A DNA stretch of 64,000 bases. Source: Brevibacterium iodinum ATCC 49514 (GTDB lineage: Bacteria; Actinomycetota; Actinomycetes; Actinomycetales; Brevibacteriaceae). The notes below the pieces were generated by a model. That model was not told the DNA's origin and made no database searches. It saw only the letters and a program-made list of their open reading frames with translations. The stretch covers positions 37,431 to 101,430 of the forward strand of contig NZ_FXYX01000011.1 in NCBI RefSeq assembly GCF_900169265.1, given 5' to 3'. Shown piece by piece: positions 45,738 to 55,660 of the stretch. Position numbers and translations under genes: made by a program. Numbering within the stretch: position 1 is the first letter of the stretch; each line of letters opens with the position of its first letter.

Positions 45738-47250
45738 TGAACCGACCACCAAGGAGATCCCGGCCGCACTGCACGGACCGAGATCATCCCTGGCAGGACT
45801 GCGCATCCTCGTCACCGGTCTCGGGGTGACGGGATTCCCCGCTGCCGTCCACCTCGGCGAACGCGGAGCCGATGTCATCGTCATCGACGGCGACGCCACC
45901 GCAGATGTGAGCGAGAAGGCGCAGATCCTCGAGGTCTTCGACGTCGACATCCGACGGGGGCCCGACCACGTCGAAGCCCTGCCCGAGGGCGAACTCGACC
46001 TCGTCGTCACCTCACCAGGATGGCGCCCGGACCAGCCCGTGCTCGCGGCCGCAGCGAAGGCCGGCATCCCGGTCATCGGCGAAGTCGAACTCGCGTGGCG
46101 GATCCGCGGCACCAACGATGCCAAATGGCTCGCCATCACCGGCACCAACGGCAAGACGACGACTACGACGATGCTCGAATCGATGCTGCTGGCCGCCGGG
46201 CTCAAAGCCAAGGCCTGCGGCAATATCGGCACCCCGCTGCTCGAAGCCGTGCTCGAACCCGGACTCGAGGTCCTCGCGATCGAACTCTCGAGCTTCCAGC
46301 TGCACTGGCAGGAGTCGATGAGCGCCGACGCCGCAGCCGTGCTCAACATCGCCCCCGATCACCTCGACTGGCACGGGAGCGCCGAAGCCTATGCGGCAGA
46401 CAAAGCGAAGATCTTCCACAATGCGAAGCTCGCCTGCGTATACAACTGCGCCGACGAGGTGACACTGCACTTGGTCGAAGACGCCGACGTCATCGAAGGA
46501 GCCAAGGCCATCGGCTTCACCACCGGTGTGCCTCGCCCCGGCGAGCTCGGCGTCGTCGAGGACCTGCTGGTCGACCGAGCCTTCATTCCGCAGCGCTACT
46601 CATCGGCCGCCGAACTCGCCTCCCTCGACGACGTGGCGACGGCCACCGGCGTCGTGGGTTCGCGGCCCGCCCCGCACCAGGTTGCCAATGCTCTGGCCGC
46701 AGCCTGTCTGGCCCGCGCCATCGACGTGCCCGGTCAGGCGATCGCCGCGGGACTGCAGAACCATTCGCTCGGCGCCCACCGCATGGTCACCGTCGCCGAG
46801 GCGGACGACATCCGCTGGGTCGACGATTCCAAAGCGACGAACACCCACGCAGCGAATGCCTCGCTGGCCGCCTTCGACTCGATCATCTGGATCGCCGGAG
46901 GACTGCCCAAGGGCGCCGACTTCACCTCGCTGTTCGCCGACCACCGCGAACGGCTGAAGGCACTCGTGCTCATCGGCTCGGACGATTCGGCCTACCGCGA
47001 GGCGATCGCCGCGACCATCCCCGACCTCGAAGTCGTCCGGATCGAACCGGCCCTGGCCGTGGACTCCGGAGTCCCGAAGCGCCGCGGAGAGGCCGTCGTC
47101 GCGGCCGCCGTCGACGCGGCCGCGCGGTTGGCCGAAGCCGGAGACACCGTTCTCCTGGCACCGGCGGCCGCGAGCATGGACCAGTTCCTCAACTACAACA
47201 CTCGCGGCGATCTCTTCGCCGAGGCCGTCAACTCGCACCTGGAGCGCTGA
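45730..47250 (+). CDS. murD: UDP-MurNAc-L-Ala:D-Glu ligase
   Basis: 506 residues. The ATP site [10 protein letters not shown] is near 136, with [12 protein letters not shown] and [12 protein letters not shown] further on. It adds D-glutamate in the cytosol. No ATG or GTG fits, so TTG 45730, overlapping mraY by eight bases, is the likely start. It runs into ftsW after one base. Confidence 0.9.
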   Translation: MADEPTTKEIPAALHGPRSSLAGLRILVTGLGVTGFPAAVHLGERGADVIVIDGDATADVSEKAQILEVFDVDIRRGPDHVEALPEGELDLVVTSPGWRPDQPVLAAAAKAGIPVIGEVELAWRIRGTNDAKWLAITGTNGKTTTTTMLESMLLAAGLKAKACGNIGTPLLEAVLEPGLEVLAIELSSFQLHWQESMSADAAAVLNIAPDHLDWHGSAEAYAADKAKIFHNAKLACVYNCADEVTLHLVEDADVIEGAKAIGFTTGVPRPGELGVVEDLLVDRAFIPQRYSSAAELASLDDVATATGVVGSRPAPHQVANALAAACLARAIDVPGQAIAAGLQNHSLGAHRMVTVAEADDIRWVDDSKATNTHAANASLAAFDSIIWIAGGLPKGADFTSLFADHRERLKALVLIGSDDSAYREAIAATIPDLEVVRIEPALAVDSGVPKRRGEAVVAAAVDAAARLAEAGDTVLLAPAAASMDQFLNYNTRGDLFAEAVNSHLER

Positions 47251-47251
47251 G

Positions 47252-48862
47252 ATGGGACGGCAGACCACCGCGAAGGCGGATGAACGCCGCCGCCGCAAGC
47301 TTGCGAAGACGTTTGTCTCGGCATCCGCTCCGACGACGCCGCCGACTGCGCGGTCGACGGCCGGGACGCAGCAGACGGGTGTCAAGACCGCCCCGAAGGC
47401 GCGGTCCGCGAAGTCTGCCGGCGCAGCGTCTGCCTCGAAGACAGCGCCGACGACGACCGCAGGCAGGCGCTCGTCAGGAACCATCAGGTCGACATCTGCC
47501 GCACGCGACTCCAGACCGAAGGCGGGGGCCGCGAAGAAGCCTGCGAAGACCGCTGGGAAGAGTGCCGCGAAGGCTGCTTCGAAGAAGCCGGCGGAGTCTG
47601 CAGGGAAGAACAAGACCGCCTCGGTGCTCAAGAAGGCATGGACCCACCTGCGCGGTGACATCTCCAGCCTCTCCGCACACCCGCTGACGACCTACTTCCT
47701 CATCCTCGCCTCCGTCGTCCTGCTCACGGGACTCGGCCTGGTCATGGTGCTCTCCGCCTCATCGATCACCTCCTACGACGGGGGAGCGGGCTCCTCATTC
47801 GCCTACTTCAACAAGCAGGCGATGTTCGCCGGGGTCGGTCTCGTCCTCATGTACATCGCGAGCAGGATGCCGCTGCAGTTCTGGAAGCGGATCGCCTGGT
47901 TCGCCATCATCGGCGGACTCCTCATGCAGGCGGCGGTATTCGTCCCCGGGCTCGGCAAAGAGACGAAGGGCAATGCGAACTGGATCGGGTTCGGCGGATT
48001 CCAGATCCAGCCCTCGGAGTTCCTCAAGGTCGCCCTCGCCCTGTGGCTCGGCTTCATCCTCGCCCAGAAGGCCGGGAAGATGACCACCTTCGGCCACGCC
48101 ATGATCCCCGTCGTGCCCGGAGTCCTCGGCGCCGCCGGACTCGTCGTGGCCGGCAACGACCTCGGCACCGGCCTGGTCATCATGGCCATGGCCGTCGTCT
48201 GCCTGTTCGTCGGCGGATTCCCGATGAAGTACTTCATCCTCCTGGGCGGCGTGCTCGCCGCGGCGGTCACCTTCTTCGTCCTCAGCTCCCAGAACCGTCT
48301 CGACCGCATCCAGGCGATGCTCACCGGTCACGCGGATCAGAGCGCCGCGGCCACCATGGGCCAAGCCTGGCAGTCCAACCACGGACTGTTCTCGCTGGCC
48401 TCCGGCGGATGGCTCGGGGTCGGGCTCGGCGCCAGCCGTGAGAAATGGTCCTGGCTGCCCGAAGCCCACAACGACTTCATCTTCGCCATCATCGGAGAGG
48501 AGCTGGGCCTCGTCGGCACCCTCGTCGTCATTCTCATCTTCGCCGTCCTCGGCTTCGCCATGGTCCGCGTGGTGATGCGTTCGAACAGTCTCATGGTCCA
48601 GGTCGCCACTGCCGGCTTCTTCGCCCTCATCATCGGGCAGGCCGGAATCAATATCGGCGTCGTCACCGGACTGCTGCCGGTCATCGGTCTGCCGCTGCCG
48701 TTCGTGTCCTACGGCGGCTCCTCGATCATCGCCTCTCTCCTCGCCGTGGGAGTGGTGCTGTCGTTCGCTCGCACCGAACCGGGCGCCGAGGCGGCCATCG
48801 CCGCCAACAAGGATCGACTGCGATCCTCACTCGCCGTGCTTGCCCGCAAGAAAAGGAAATGA
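47252..48862 (+). CDS. ftsW: Septal SEDS glycosyltransferase FtsW, with a long basic N-terminal extension
   Basis: 536 residues. The membrane part begins near residue 145 and has the ten spans of SEDS proteins, with GNANWIGFGGFQIQPSEFLK and the LPFVSYGGSS motif. It polymerises lipid II at the septum with FtsI. About 140 residues ahead are Lys/Ala/Ser/Thr-rich and predicted disordered, a cytoplasmic extension longer than in most FtsW. The next gene begins one base after the stop. Confidence 0.93.
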   Translation: MGRQTTAKADERRRRKLAKTFVSASAPTTPPTARSTAGTQQTGVKTAPKARSAKSAGAASASKTAPTTTAGRRSSGTIRSTSAARDSRPKAGAAKKPAKTAGKSAAKAASKKPAESAGKNKTASVLKKAWTHLRGDISSLSAHPLTTYFLILASVVLLTGLGLVMVLSASSITSYDGGAGSSFAYFNKQAMFAGVGLVLMYIASRMPLQFWKRIAWFAIIGGLLMQAAVFVPGLGKETKGNANWIGFGGFQIQPSEFLKVALALWLGFILAQKAGKMTTFGHAMIPVVPGVLGAAGLVVAGNDLGTGLVIMAMAVVCLFVGGFPMKYFILLGGVLAAAVTFFVLSSQNRLDRIQAMLTGHADQSAAATMGQAWQSNHGLFSLASGGWLGVGLGASREKWSWLPEAHNDFIFAIIGEELGLVGTLVVILIFAVLGFAMVRVVMRSNSLMVQVATAGFFALIIGQAGINIGVVTGLLPVIGLPLPFVSYGGSSIIASLLAVGVVLSFARTEPGAEAAIAANKDRLRSSLAVLARKKRK

Positions 48863-48863
48863 G

Positions 48864-49964
48864 ATGACGAGTATCCTCCTCGCCGGTGGAGGCACCACCG
48901 GCCATATCTCGCCGATGCTGGCGATCGGCCGTGAGCTGCGCCGGCAGCACCCCGACTGGGACGTCGTGGCGTTGGGCACTCCCGACGGACTTGAAGCCGA
49001 GATCGTTCCACGCGCCGGGTTCGAACTGCTCACCATCGACAAGGTGCCCATGCCGCGGTCGATCAGTCCCGCCCTGCTGAAATTCCCGGGACGCTTCCGC
49101 GGCAACATCTCCGCCGTCAAGCAGATCATCGCCTCCCGCAGCGTCGATGCCGTCGTCGGCGTCGGCGGCTACGTCTGCCCGCCGGCTTTCCTCGCCGCCA
49201 AACAGGCGAAGATCCCGCTGATCGTCCACGAAGCCAACGCGAAGCCGGGAATGGCCAACCGCCTCGGCGCCCGACTGACCACCACCGGGCGCGTCGGGAT
49301 CACGTTCCCGGACACCGAGCTGCGCAATTCGACCCTCGTCGGCATGCCCATGCCCACAGAGATCACTGATCTCGACCGCAGCGATTCGGGTCAGCGCGCG
49401 GCGTTCCGTGCCGATCTCGGGCTGCGCGACGACCGTCCGGTCCTCGTCGTGACCGGCGGATCCTCCGGTGCGCAGAAGATCAACGAAGCGTTCCTGGCCA
49501 CCGCGACCGCGTGTCAGGAGGCCGGCATCCAAGTCCTCCACATCACGGGAGCCGGGAAGGGCGAGGCCCTGCGGGAGGCGGCGGCCGAACTGCCCGACTA
49601 CCACGTCGCGGACTACGTCGACGGAATGCATCGGGCCTATGCGGTCGCCGATCTGCTCGTCGCCCGCTCCGGTGCCGCCACGGTCTCCGAAGCCACGGTC
49701 GCCGGAGTCCCGGCTGTCTACGTGCCCCTGGCCATCGGCAACGGAGAACAGCGCCTCAACGCCTCCGGAAGCGTCTCCGCCGGTGCCTCACTCATGGTCG
49801 ACAATGCCGAATTCTCACCGTCGACGGTCATCGACACCATTCTGCCGCTGCTGGCCGACGAGTCCCGTCTGACGCAGATGAGCCGGGCGGCTCTGCGTCT
49901 CAACTACCCCACCGATGCCGCGGCCCGCATGGCCGGCATCGTCAACCGCGCGCTGGAAGGCTGA
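48864..49964 (+). CDS. murG: UDP-GlcNAc:lipid I N-acetylglucosaminyltransferase
   Basis: 366 residues. The N-terminal GGGTTGHISPMLAIG, VGVGGYVCPPAFLAA and the C-terminal SGAATVSEATVAGVP are MurG signatures. It converts lipid I to lipid II at the inner face of the membrane. ATG 48864 follows AAAAGGA; the family GGGxxG loop sits at residues 8-13. Confidence 0.95.
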   Translation: MTSILLAGGGTTGHISPMLAIGRELRRQHPDWDVVALGTPDGLEAEIVPRAGFELLTIDKVPMPRSISPALLKFPGRFRGNISAVKQIIASRSVDAVVGVGGYVCPPAFLAAKQAKIPLIVHEANAKPGMANRLGARLTTTGRVGITFPDTELRNSTLVGMPMPTEITDLDRSDSGQRAAFRADLGLRDDRPVLVVTGGSSGAQKINEAFLATATACQEAGIQVLHITGAGKGEALREAAAELPDYHVADYVDGMHRAYAVADLLVARSGAATVSEATVAGVPAVYVPLAIGNGEQRLNASGSVSAGASLMVDNAEFSPSTVIDTILPLLADESRLTQMSRAALRLNYPTDAAARMAGIVNRALEG

Positions 49965-49966
49965 TC

Positions 49967-51382
49967 ATGACCTCTGCGAACACGAGCCCCGCGAACATCG
50001 TTCCCGTCGGCGAACTCGGAGCCGTCCACTTCATCGGCATCGGCGGATCGGGAATGTCCGGAATCGCCCGGATCATGGTCATGAACGGAGTCACCGTCTC
50101 CGGTTCGGATGCGAAAGAATCCAACGTCGTCGACGTTCTCCGGACCCTGGGCGCCACGGTCACGATCGGACATTCGGCCGACAATCTCGGCGAGGCCGAT
50201 ACCCTCGTCATCTCCTCGGCCATCCGCAAGGACAACTCCGAACTCGTCGAAGCACAGCGCCGGGGACTGCGCATCCTCCACCGCTCCGGAGCACTCGCGT
50301 CCCTCATGGTCGACCGGCGGGCCGTGGCCGTGGCGGGCACCCACGGCAAGACCACGACCACGTCGATGACCACCGTGGCGCTGCAGGCCTGCGGAGTCGA
50401 CCCGTCGTTCGTCATCGGGGGAGTGCTGTCGACGACGGGCACGAACGCCCATCTGGGCACCGGAGACGTCTTCGTCGCCGAAGCAGACGAATCCGACGGA
50501 TCGTTCCTCCTCTACGAACCGGCCATCGGCATCCTCACGAACGTCGAAGCCGACCACCTCGACCACTACGGAACCCCGGAGAAGGTGCGCGAAGCCTTCA
50601 TCGAGTTCTGCGACGGCATCCAGACCCGGGGCGGAACGATCATCGCCTGCGCCGACGATCCCGGCTCCCACGACGTCGCCCTGCACTCCCGCAGCCAGGG
50701 AGCTGATGTCGTCCTCTACGGCACGTCCGAGGATGCCGATATCGTGCTGCGCGACCTCGACTCCGGAATCGGCTCGAGCTTCGTCCTCGACCTGCCCGGA
50801 CGGGAAGGCGAGCTGCGAGTCGAACTGCGGCAGCCGGGAATGCACAATGCGCTCAACGCCACTGCCGCCATCGCCGTGGCACACAGCCTCGGCGCCGATC
50901 TCGAGCGCGCGGCCACGGGACTCGCCGGCTACGGAGGCACCCGCCGCCGCTTCGAAGAACGCGGAATCGCCGCCGGCGTGCGCGTCATCGACGACTACGC
51001 CCATCACCCGACCGAGGTGCGCGCGGTGCTCAGCGCCGCCCGCGGAGTCGTCACCGACGGGGGACGGGTCTGGGCCGTCTTCCAACCCCACCTGTACTCG
51101 CGGACGATGGAATTCCGCGAGGAGTTCGGACAGGCCCTCGGTCTGGCCGACGAGGTCGTCGTCCTCGACGTCTTCCCCGCGCGCGAAGACCCCGTGCCCG
51201 GAGTCACCGGCGCGCTCATCGCCGACCGGGTCCCGCACGAGAACGTGACCTTCCTGGAGTCCTTCGCCGAGGCGGTCCCCTTCGTCGCCGCTCGAGTGAA
51301 GCCCGGAGATCTCGTGCTCACTGTCGGTGCCGGTGACGTGACCATCCTCGGGCCCGAGCTGCTGAGCGCGCTGGAGGGCTGA
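49967..51382 (+). CDS. murC: UDP-N-acetylmuramate:L-alanine ligase
   Basis: 471 residues. HFIGIGGSGMSGIA opens the nucleotide-substrate domain, GTHGKTTTTS is the ATP site near 124, and DDYAHHPTEV is the conserved C-terminal motif. It adds L-alanine, the first amino acid of the stem peptide. The start is two bases after the murG stop. No murB or ddl follows, unlike some other clusters. Confidence 0.95.
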   Translation: MTSANTSPANIVPVGELGAVHFIGIGGSGMSGIARIMVMNGVTVSGSDAKESNVVDVLRTLGATVTIGHSADNLGEADTLVISSAIRKDNSELVEAQRRGLRILHRSGALASLMVDRRAVAVAGTHGKTTTTSMTTVALQACGVDPSFVIGGVLSTTGTNAHLGTGDVFVAEADESDGSFLLYEPAIGILTNVEADHLDHYGTPEKVREAFIEFCDGIQTRGGTIIACADDPGSHDVALHSRSQGADVVLYGTSEDADIVLRDLDSGIGSSFVLDLPGREGELRVELRQPGMHNALNATAAIAVAHSLGADLERAATGLAGYGGTRRRFEERGIAAGVRVIDDYAHHPTEVRAVLSAARGVVTDGGRVWAVFQPHLYSRTMEFREEFGQALGLADEVVVLDVFPAREDPVPGVTGALIADRVPHENVTFLESFAEAVPFVAARVKPGDLVLTVGAGDVTILGPELLSALEG

Positions 51383-51387
51383 CGCCC

Positions 51388-52143
51388 ATGGTGCCGCTTC
51401 CCCCGGCTCAGGCCGGTGACAACTCCACCGCGGACCTCACCGGAGTCATCCGGGCCCGTCGCCTCAAGACCTGGCGACGACGCCTCATCGCCATCGGCAT
51501 CGTGGCCGCCCTCATCGCCCTCGTCGCCGTTGCCTGGTTCTCGCCGCTGCTGTCCCTGCAGAAGGTGCAGGTGAGCGGCAGTCGCCTGCTCGACACCGAT
51601 AAGGTCAGCAATTTCGTGCTCGACGACCAGGGTGGCCGACCGCTGCCGCAGGTGCGCCCCGGCCGAGTCGAGGACGCGGTGCTGAAGGAATTCCCGAAAG
51701 CCGAGGCGGCCTCCGTCCACTACGCGGGCCCCCGAGCGCTGAAGATCGAGATCACCGATCGCACCCCCGTCATCGCCATCAGAGGCGAATCCGGCTATCG
51801 CCTCTACGACTCCGAAGCCGTCGACCTCGGCACTGTCGACACACCACTGAAGAAGCTCACGGTGCTCAGCGGCGGCGGACACCAGCCGGACAGAGAGACC
51901 GTCTCCGCGGTCATCCGGTTCATGGGCGAACTGCGACCGGAGCTGAGGCGACAGCTGGTGACGATCGAGGCCAAGGATGCCATGAGCCTCAAGGGACGTC
52001 TCGACACCGGAAAGCAGAAGGCCACGGTCGTCTTCGGTGATTCCTCGGACTCCAGCCTCAAGGTGCGCACCGCTGCCCAGCTGGCCGCCGAGGGCCGCAC
52101 CGAGATCGATGTCTCCGTGCCCTCGGTGCCCGTGACCGACTGA
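51388..52143 (+). CDS. ftsQ: Division protein FtsQ
   Basis: 251 residues. One membrane span (about 33-53) is followed by a POTRA domain (LQKVQVSGSRLLDTDKV) and an FtsQ/DivIB beta domain (VIAIRGESGYRLYDSEAV). It forms the septal FtsQLB scaffold. ATG 51388 is five bases after the murC stop. A 270-bp gap follows before ftsZ; no ftsA is present. Confidence 0.9.
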   Translation: MVPLPPAQAGDNSTADLTGVIRARRLKTWRRRLIAIGIVAALIALVAVAWFSPLLSLQKVQVSGSRLLDTDKVSNFVLDDQGGRPLPQVRPGRVEDAVLKEFPKAEAASVHYAGPRALKIEITDRTPVIAIRGESGYRLYDSEAVDLGTVDTPLKKLTVLSGGGHQPDRETVSAVIRFMGELRPELRRQLVTIEAKDAMSLKGRLDTGKQKATVVFGDSSDSSLKVRTAAQLAAEGRTEIDVSVPSVPVTD

Positions 52144-52311
52144 GTCCCGCTCGGCCGGTCGTCGGCCAGAACCGATGTCGAACACTCCGCCGCGGCCGGT
52201 CCGGGCCCCCGTGCGCTGCCACGTATGCGCCAGTCGCTGCGATTGCCTCCGTTTGGCCCCGACACACCGGGTGTGAAGTTTGGCCGAACCCCGACACTCC
52301 GGCGAGAATGG

Positions 52312-52341
52312 TTGCAGTGAGATTGCCCCGCCCAATAGCCT
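52312..52341 (+). promoter_or_regulatory. Candidate ftsZ promoter
   Basis: TTGCAG at 52312-52317 and TAGCCT at 52336-52341 are separated by 18 bp, in the 270-bp gap ahead of ftsZ. A separate ftsZ promoter is usual in actinobacteria. Confidence 0.4.
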
Positions 52342-52413
52342 CAGGGCAGAGAACACAGACCGAATGCGCACGCAGACCCTGCGGAGCGCAAGCGCTTGAG
52401 ACGAGGAACCGAC

Positions 52414-53601
52414 TTGGCTGAATTCCCACAATCCGGAGCGGACATCAAAGTTGCCGGAACCGGCGGCGGCGGTGTCAACGCTGTACAGAGGATGATCGAC
52501 GTCGGCCTGCGCGGCGTGGAGTTCATCGCGATCAACACCGACGCCCAGGCTCTCGTCCTCTCCGACGCCGATGTCAAGCTCGAGATCGGCCGTGACCAGA
52601 CCCGAGGCCTCGGCGCCGGCGCAGACCCGGAGATCGGCAAGAAAGCCGCCGAATCCTCCGAAGACGCCATCCGCGACGCTCTCGAGGGCGCGGACATGGT
52701 CTTCGTCACCGCCGGCGAAGGCGGCGGCACGGGAACCGGCGCAGCCCCGGTCGTGGCCCGCGTGGCCCGGTCGCTCGGCGCTCTGACCATCGGCGTCGTC
52801 ACTCGCCCCTTCACCTTCGAGGGACGCCGTCGTTCCGCGCAGGCAGAAGCCGGAATCGCCGCGCTGCGCGAAGAGGTCGACACCCTCATCGTCATCCCCA
52901 ACGACCGTCTGCTCTCGATTTCCGATCGCAGCGTCTCCGTCGTCGAAGCATTCCGCTCCGCCGACGAGGTCCTGCGCTCCGGTGTCCAGGGCATCACCGA
53001 CCTCATCTCGGTCCCGGGTCTGATCAACCTCGACTTCGCCGACGTCAAGTCGGTCATGCAGGATGCCGGGACCGCGCTCATGGGCATCGGTGCGGCAACC
53101 GGCGACGACCGTGCCGTGCAGGCGGCCGAATCCGCGATCGCGTCCCCGCTGCTGGAAGCCAGCATCGACGGCGCCCACGGAGTGCTCTTCTGCATCACCG
53201 GCGGCGGCGACCTCGGACTCTTCGAGGTCAACGAGGCCGCACGCCTGGTCCAGGAGGCCGCGCACCCCGAGGCGAACATCATCTTCGGCGCCGTCATCGA
53301 TGACAACATCGGCGACGAATGCCGAGTGACCGTCATCGCCGCCGGATTCGACAACACCTCCCCGAACGCGGAGGTCGCCGGATCCGACCAGATCCCCGCG
53401 CCGATCCCGGCCGCTGCTCCGGCCGAGACCGAATCCGAGTCGCCCGTCATCGCCGAGTCCGGGCCCGAGGCCCCAGAAGCCGATGAGCCTGCACCTGCGC
53501 CGCGCCGCAGCGAGGAACACCAGATTCCCGCTTCGCTGCCGGGCGAACGCAGCAGCTCGAACTTCGACTCCGACCTCGATATCCCGGACTTCCTCAAGTA
53601 A
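52414..53601 (+). CDS. ftsZ: Cell division protein FtsZ
   Basis: 395 residues. The GTP-binding loop [10 protein letters not shown] is near residue 103, with NTDAQAL and the T7-loop region intact. The C-terminal peptide LDIPDFLK ends the protein for binding SepF and other partners. It polymerises at mid-cell to place the septum. The likely start is TTG 52414, eight bases after GAGGA; no ATG or GTG gives a normal N-terminus. The linker before the tail is Pro/Glu-rich. Confidence 0.95.
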   Translation: MAEFPQSGADIKVAGTGGGGVNAVQRMIDVGLRGVEFIAINTDAQALVLSDADVKLEIGRDQTRGLGAGADPEIGKKAAESSEDAIRDALEGADMVFVTAGEGGGTGTGAAPVVARVARSLGALTIGVVTRPFTFEGRRRSAQAEAGIAALREEVDTLIVIPNDRLLSISDRSVSVVEAFRSADEVLRSGVQGITDLISVPGLINLDFADVKSVMQDAGTALMGIGAATGDDRAVQAAESAIASPLLEASIDGAHGVLFCITGGGDLGLFEVNEAARLVQEAAHPEANIIFGAVIDDNIGDECRVTVIAAGFDNTSPNAEVAGSDQIPAPIPAAAPAETESESPVIAESGPEAPEADEPAPAPRRSEEHQIPASLPGERSSSNFDSDLDIPDFLK

Positions 53602-53602
53602 T

Positions 53603-54361
53603 ATGCTGCGCTCGAGGTTCGTCGTCCCGGGCGGGCGCGCCGCCCACGTCGCCTTCACCGACCGGCACGGCGGGTACTCGAGCGGGGACTTCTCCTCGTT
53701 CAACCTCGCCCGCCACGTCGGAGACGATGACGAGCTCGTCGCGGCCAACCGAGCCGCTCTCGCTCAGGTCATCGGCCTGAGCGGGGAGCGGCTCTCGTTC
53801 GTCTCCCAAGTCCACGGCACCGATGTGCACATCATCGGCGACGAAGCACAGCTGCGGCAGACTCCGGTGGAGGCCGACGCCCAACTGACGACCGTCCCGG
53901 GGATCGGACTGGCGATCATGGTCGCCGACTGCACCCCTGTCATGCTCGCCGATGCCGACGCCGGTGTCATCGCGGCCGTCCACGCGGGCCGCCCGGGAAT
54001 GTCCGCAGGAATCGTCGACAGAACGGTGGCCGCGATGCACGACGCCGGTGCACGGGACATCCACGCGGTCATCGGTCCCTCGGTGTGTCCGCGCTGCTAC
54101 GAAGTCCCTGCCGAGCTGAGGAGCGAGGTCGCGGCGATCGAGCCGACAGCCGCCTCGGTGTCAGTGACCGGAACACCGGCACTCGACGTCGCCGGGGCCA
54201 TGGCCGAACAGCTGCGCCGGGCGGATGTGACCATCGATCATTTCTCGCGCACCTGCACAAAGGAATCCGAGGACCTCTTCTCCTACCGCAGGCAGAAGCG
54301 CACGGGCCGTTTCGCAGGGATCATCTGGCTGCAGGAAGAAAACACCGCGACACACCCATAG
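53603..54361 (+). CDS. pgeF: PgeF/YfiH-type laccase-domain protein
   Basis: 252 residues. FSSFNLARHVGDD, QVHGTDV, MVADCTPVML and AAVHAGRPGMSAGIVD supply the zinc-binding Cys and His residues of the DUF152 family. Members act as purine nucleoside phosphorylases or peptidoglycan-editing factors that prevent D-Ser incorporation. ATG 53603 is one base after the ftsZ stop. The yggS gene often found next is absent. Confidence 0.88.
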   Translation: MLRSRFVVPGGRAAHVAFTDRHGGYSSGDFSSFNLARHVGDDDELVAANRAALAQVIGLSGERLSFVSQVHGTDVHIIGDEAQLRQTPVEADAQLTTVPGIGLAIMVADCTPVMLADADAGVIAAVHAGRPGMSAGIVDRTVAAMHDAGARDIHAVIGPSVCPRCYEVPAELRSEVAAIEPTAASVSVTGTPALDVAGAMAEQLRRADVTIDHFSRTCTKESEDLFSYRRQKRTGRFAGIIWLQEENTATHP

Positions 54362-54439
54362 GACTCACCGGCCCGGATGCTCGCGTGCGATAGTTTGGGC
54401 GACAGGTGAGCAAGTGCCGAAGTCCGAGGAGCTTTAGAC

Positions 54440-54958
54440 ATGTCAGCAATCAAGAAGACGCTGGAATACCTGGGTTTCGTCGAAGAAGAGGACGAGACCA
54501 CCCAGCACACCGATCGCCGTGAACCCGCCCGCCGGGACCGCGAGGTCGTCGAGACCTTCGACGAGGACGACCAGTACGACGAACCGGCCGCAGCCGAAGA
54601 ACGGACTCCGGCTCCGGTGACACCGATCCACCCGTCACCGATTCGTCCCGTAGACACCCCGGCGCCAGGAACCTCAATGAACCGCATCAGGACCATCCAC
54701 CCCCGCAGCTACAACGACGCCATGGTCATCGGTGCCGCCTTCCGTGAGGGCACCCCTGTGATCATGAACCTCTCGGAGATGGACGAGAACAACTCCAAGC
54801 GCCTTGTCGACTTCTCCGCGGGTCTCATCTTCGGCCTCCACGGGTCGATCGAGCGCGTGACGAACAAGGTCTTTCTGCTCACCCCCGAGAACATCGAAGT
54901 CGCCGGCGAGAGCGAAGCCGATTCGGACACTCAGGCCAGCTTCTTCAACCAGAGCTGA
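54440..54958 (+). CDS. sepF: Cell division protein SepF
   Basis: 172 residues. The N-terminal MSAIKKTLEYLGFVEEED is the membrane-binding helix, followed by a charged linker and the SepF domain (about 82-160) with SYNDAMVIGAAFREG. It anchors FtsZ to the membrane, replacing FtsA in actinobacteria. A -10-like TAGTTT lies at 54391-54396. Confidence 0.93.
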   Translation: MSAIKKTLEYLGFVEEEDETTQHTDRREPARRDREVVETFDEDDQYDEPAAAEERTPAPVTPIHPSPIRPVDTPAPGTSMNRIRTIHPRSYNDAMVIGAAFREGTPVIMNLSEMDENNSKRLVDFSAGLIFGLHGSIERVTNKVFLLTPENIEVAGESEADSDTQASFFNQS

Positions 54959-55000
54959 GCACGCTGGAGAATCTCTCAACTCGTCCTCAGCTGGAGCCGA

Positions 55001-55006
55001 TAGGCT
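55001..55006 (+). promoter_or_regulatory. Candidate -10 TAGGCT for yggT
   Basis: TAGGCT lies 45 bases before the GTG start of yggT. CGAAAGGCG provides a ribosome site near 55031-55038. Confidence 0.35.
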
Positions 55007-55051
55007 GAAGCCTCAGAACTCAAGCAACAACGAAAGGCGCGGGCGACCCAC

Positions 55052-55351
55052 GTGGCCATCATCTTCTACATCCTCGGTACTGCACTGAGCCTCTACGTCT
55101 ACGTGCTCCTGGCGCGAGTCGTGCTCGATCTGGTCCAGGTGTTCTCCCGCGATTGGAGGCCCACCGGGTTCCTCCTCGTCCTCGCCGAGATCGTGTACAC
55201 GCTCACCGATCCGCCGCTGAAGCTGCTGCGCAAGATCATTCCGCCGCTGCGGCTGGGTCAGGTGTCTCTCGACCTGGGATTCATCGTCCTGCTCATCGGC
55301 ATCCAGATCATCGCGTCGGTGTTCTTCAACCTTTCGCACACCTCCGCCTGA
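55052..55351 (+). CDS. YggT-family membrane protein
   Basis: 99 residues with two membrane spans and the family segment LLRKIIPPLRLGQVSLDLGFIV. YggT proteins are small membrane proteins with a suspected role in osmotic stress or division; the gene sits between sepF and divIVA as in most actinobacteria. GTG 55052 is the start. No further annotation is possible. Confidence 0.85.
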   Translation: MAIIFYILGTALSLYVYVLLARVVLDLVQVFSRDWRPTGFLLVLAEIVYTLTDPPLKLLRKIIPPLRLGQVSLDLGFIVLLIGIQIIASVFFNLSHTSA

Positions 55352-55660
55352 AGCCCGCCATCACAGTGTGCTCCGCTGAAGAACCACTGTGAATGGATAT
55401 GGGGAGGGGAACGGAGTGAAGAATATGCCGGTCGATGAAGGGCATTCGATTGATCGAAAACCGGATAAATGGTGAATATGCTCACCGGAATTGGCTGTCT
55501 GTGTGCTCGAGTTGTTAGCCTCGAATGCGGAAGACTTCGTCATTGAATGCGAGACACGCCATTACTGCGGGACAAAACTGCAGGTGTTACGCTAATGTGA
55601 CGTTGAAGCCGTCCTTCTGGGCGGCAGCGTAATGAATGTAGATCGACCGAAGGTGACCTC
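55352..55660. promoter_or_regulatory. Intergenic region upstream of divIVA
   Basis: 309 bp, somewhat more AT-rich than the genes around it, with no gene that I can support. It includes a GGTGA...TCACC pairing around 55474-55488 and a candidate -10 TACGCT at 55588-55593. It probably holds the separate divIVA promoter. Confidence 0.4.

Noticed and set aside
51004..53748. A 914-codon minus-strand open frame opposite ftsQ-ftsZ
   Set aside because: It mirrors well-recognised plus-strand genes, gives a low-complexity Gly/Val/Arg/Asp-rich product and has no ribosome site; long antisense frames are common at this GC content.
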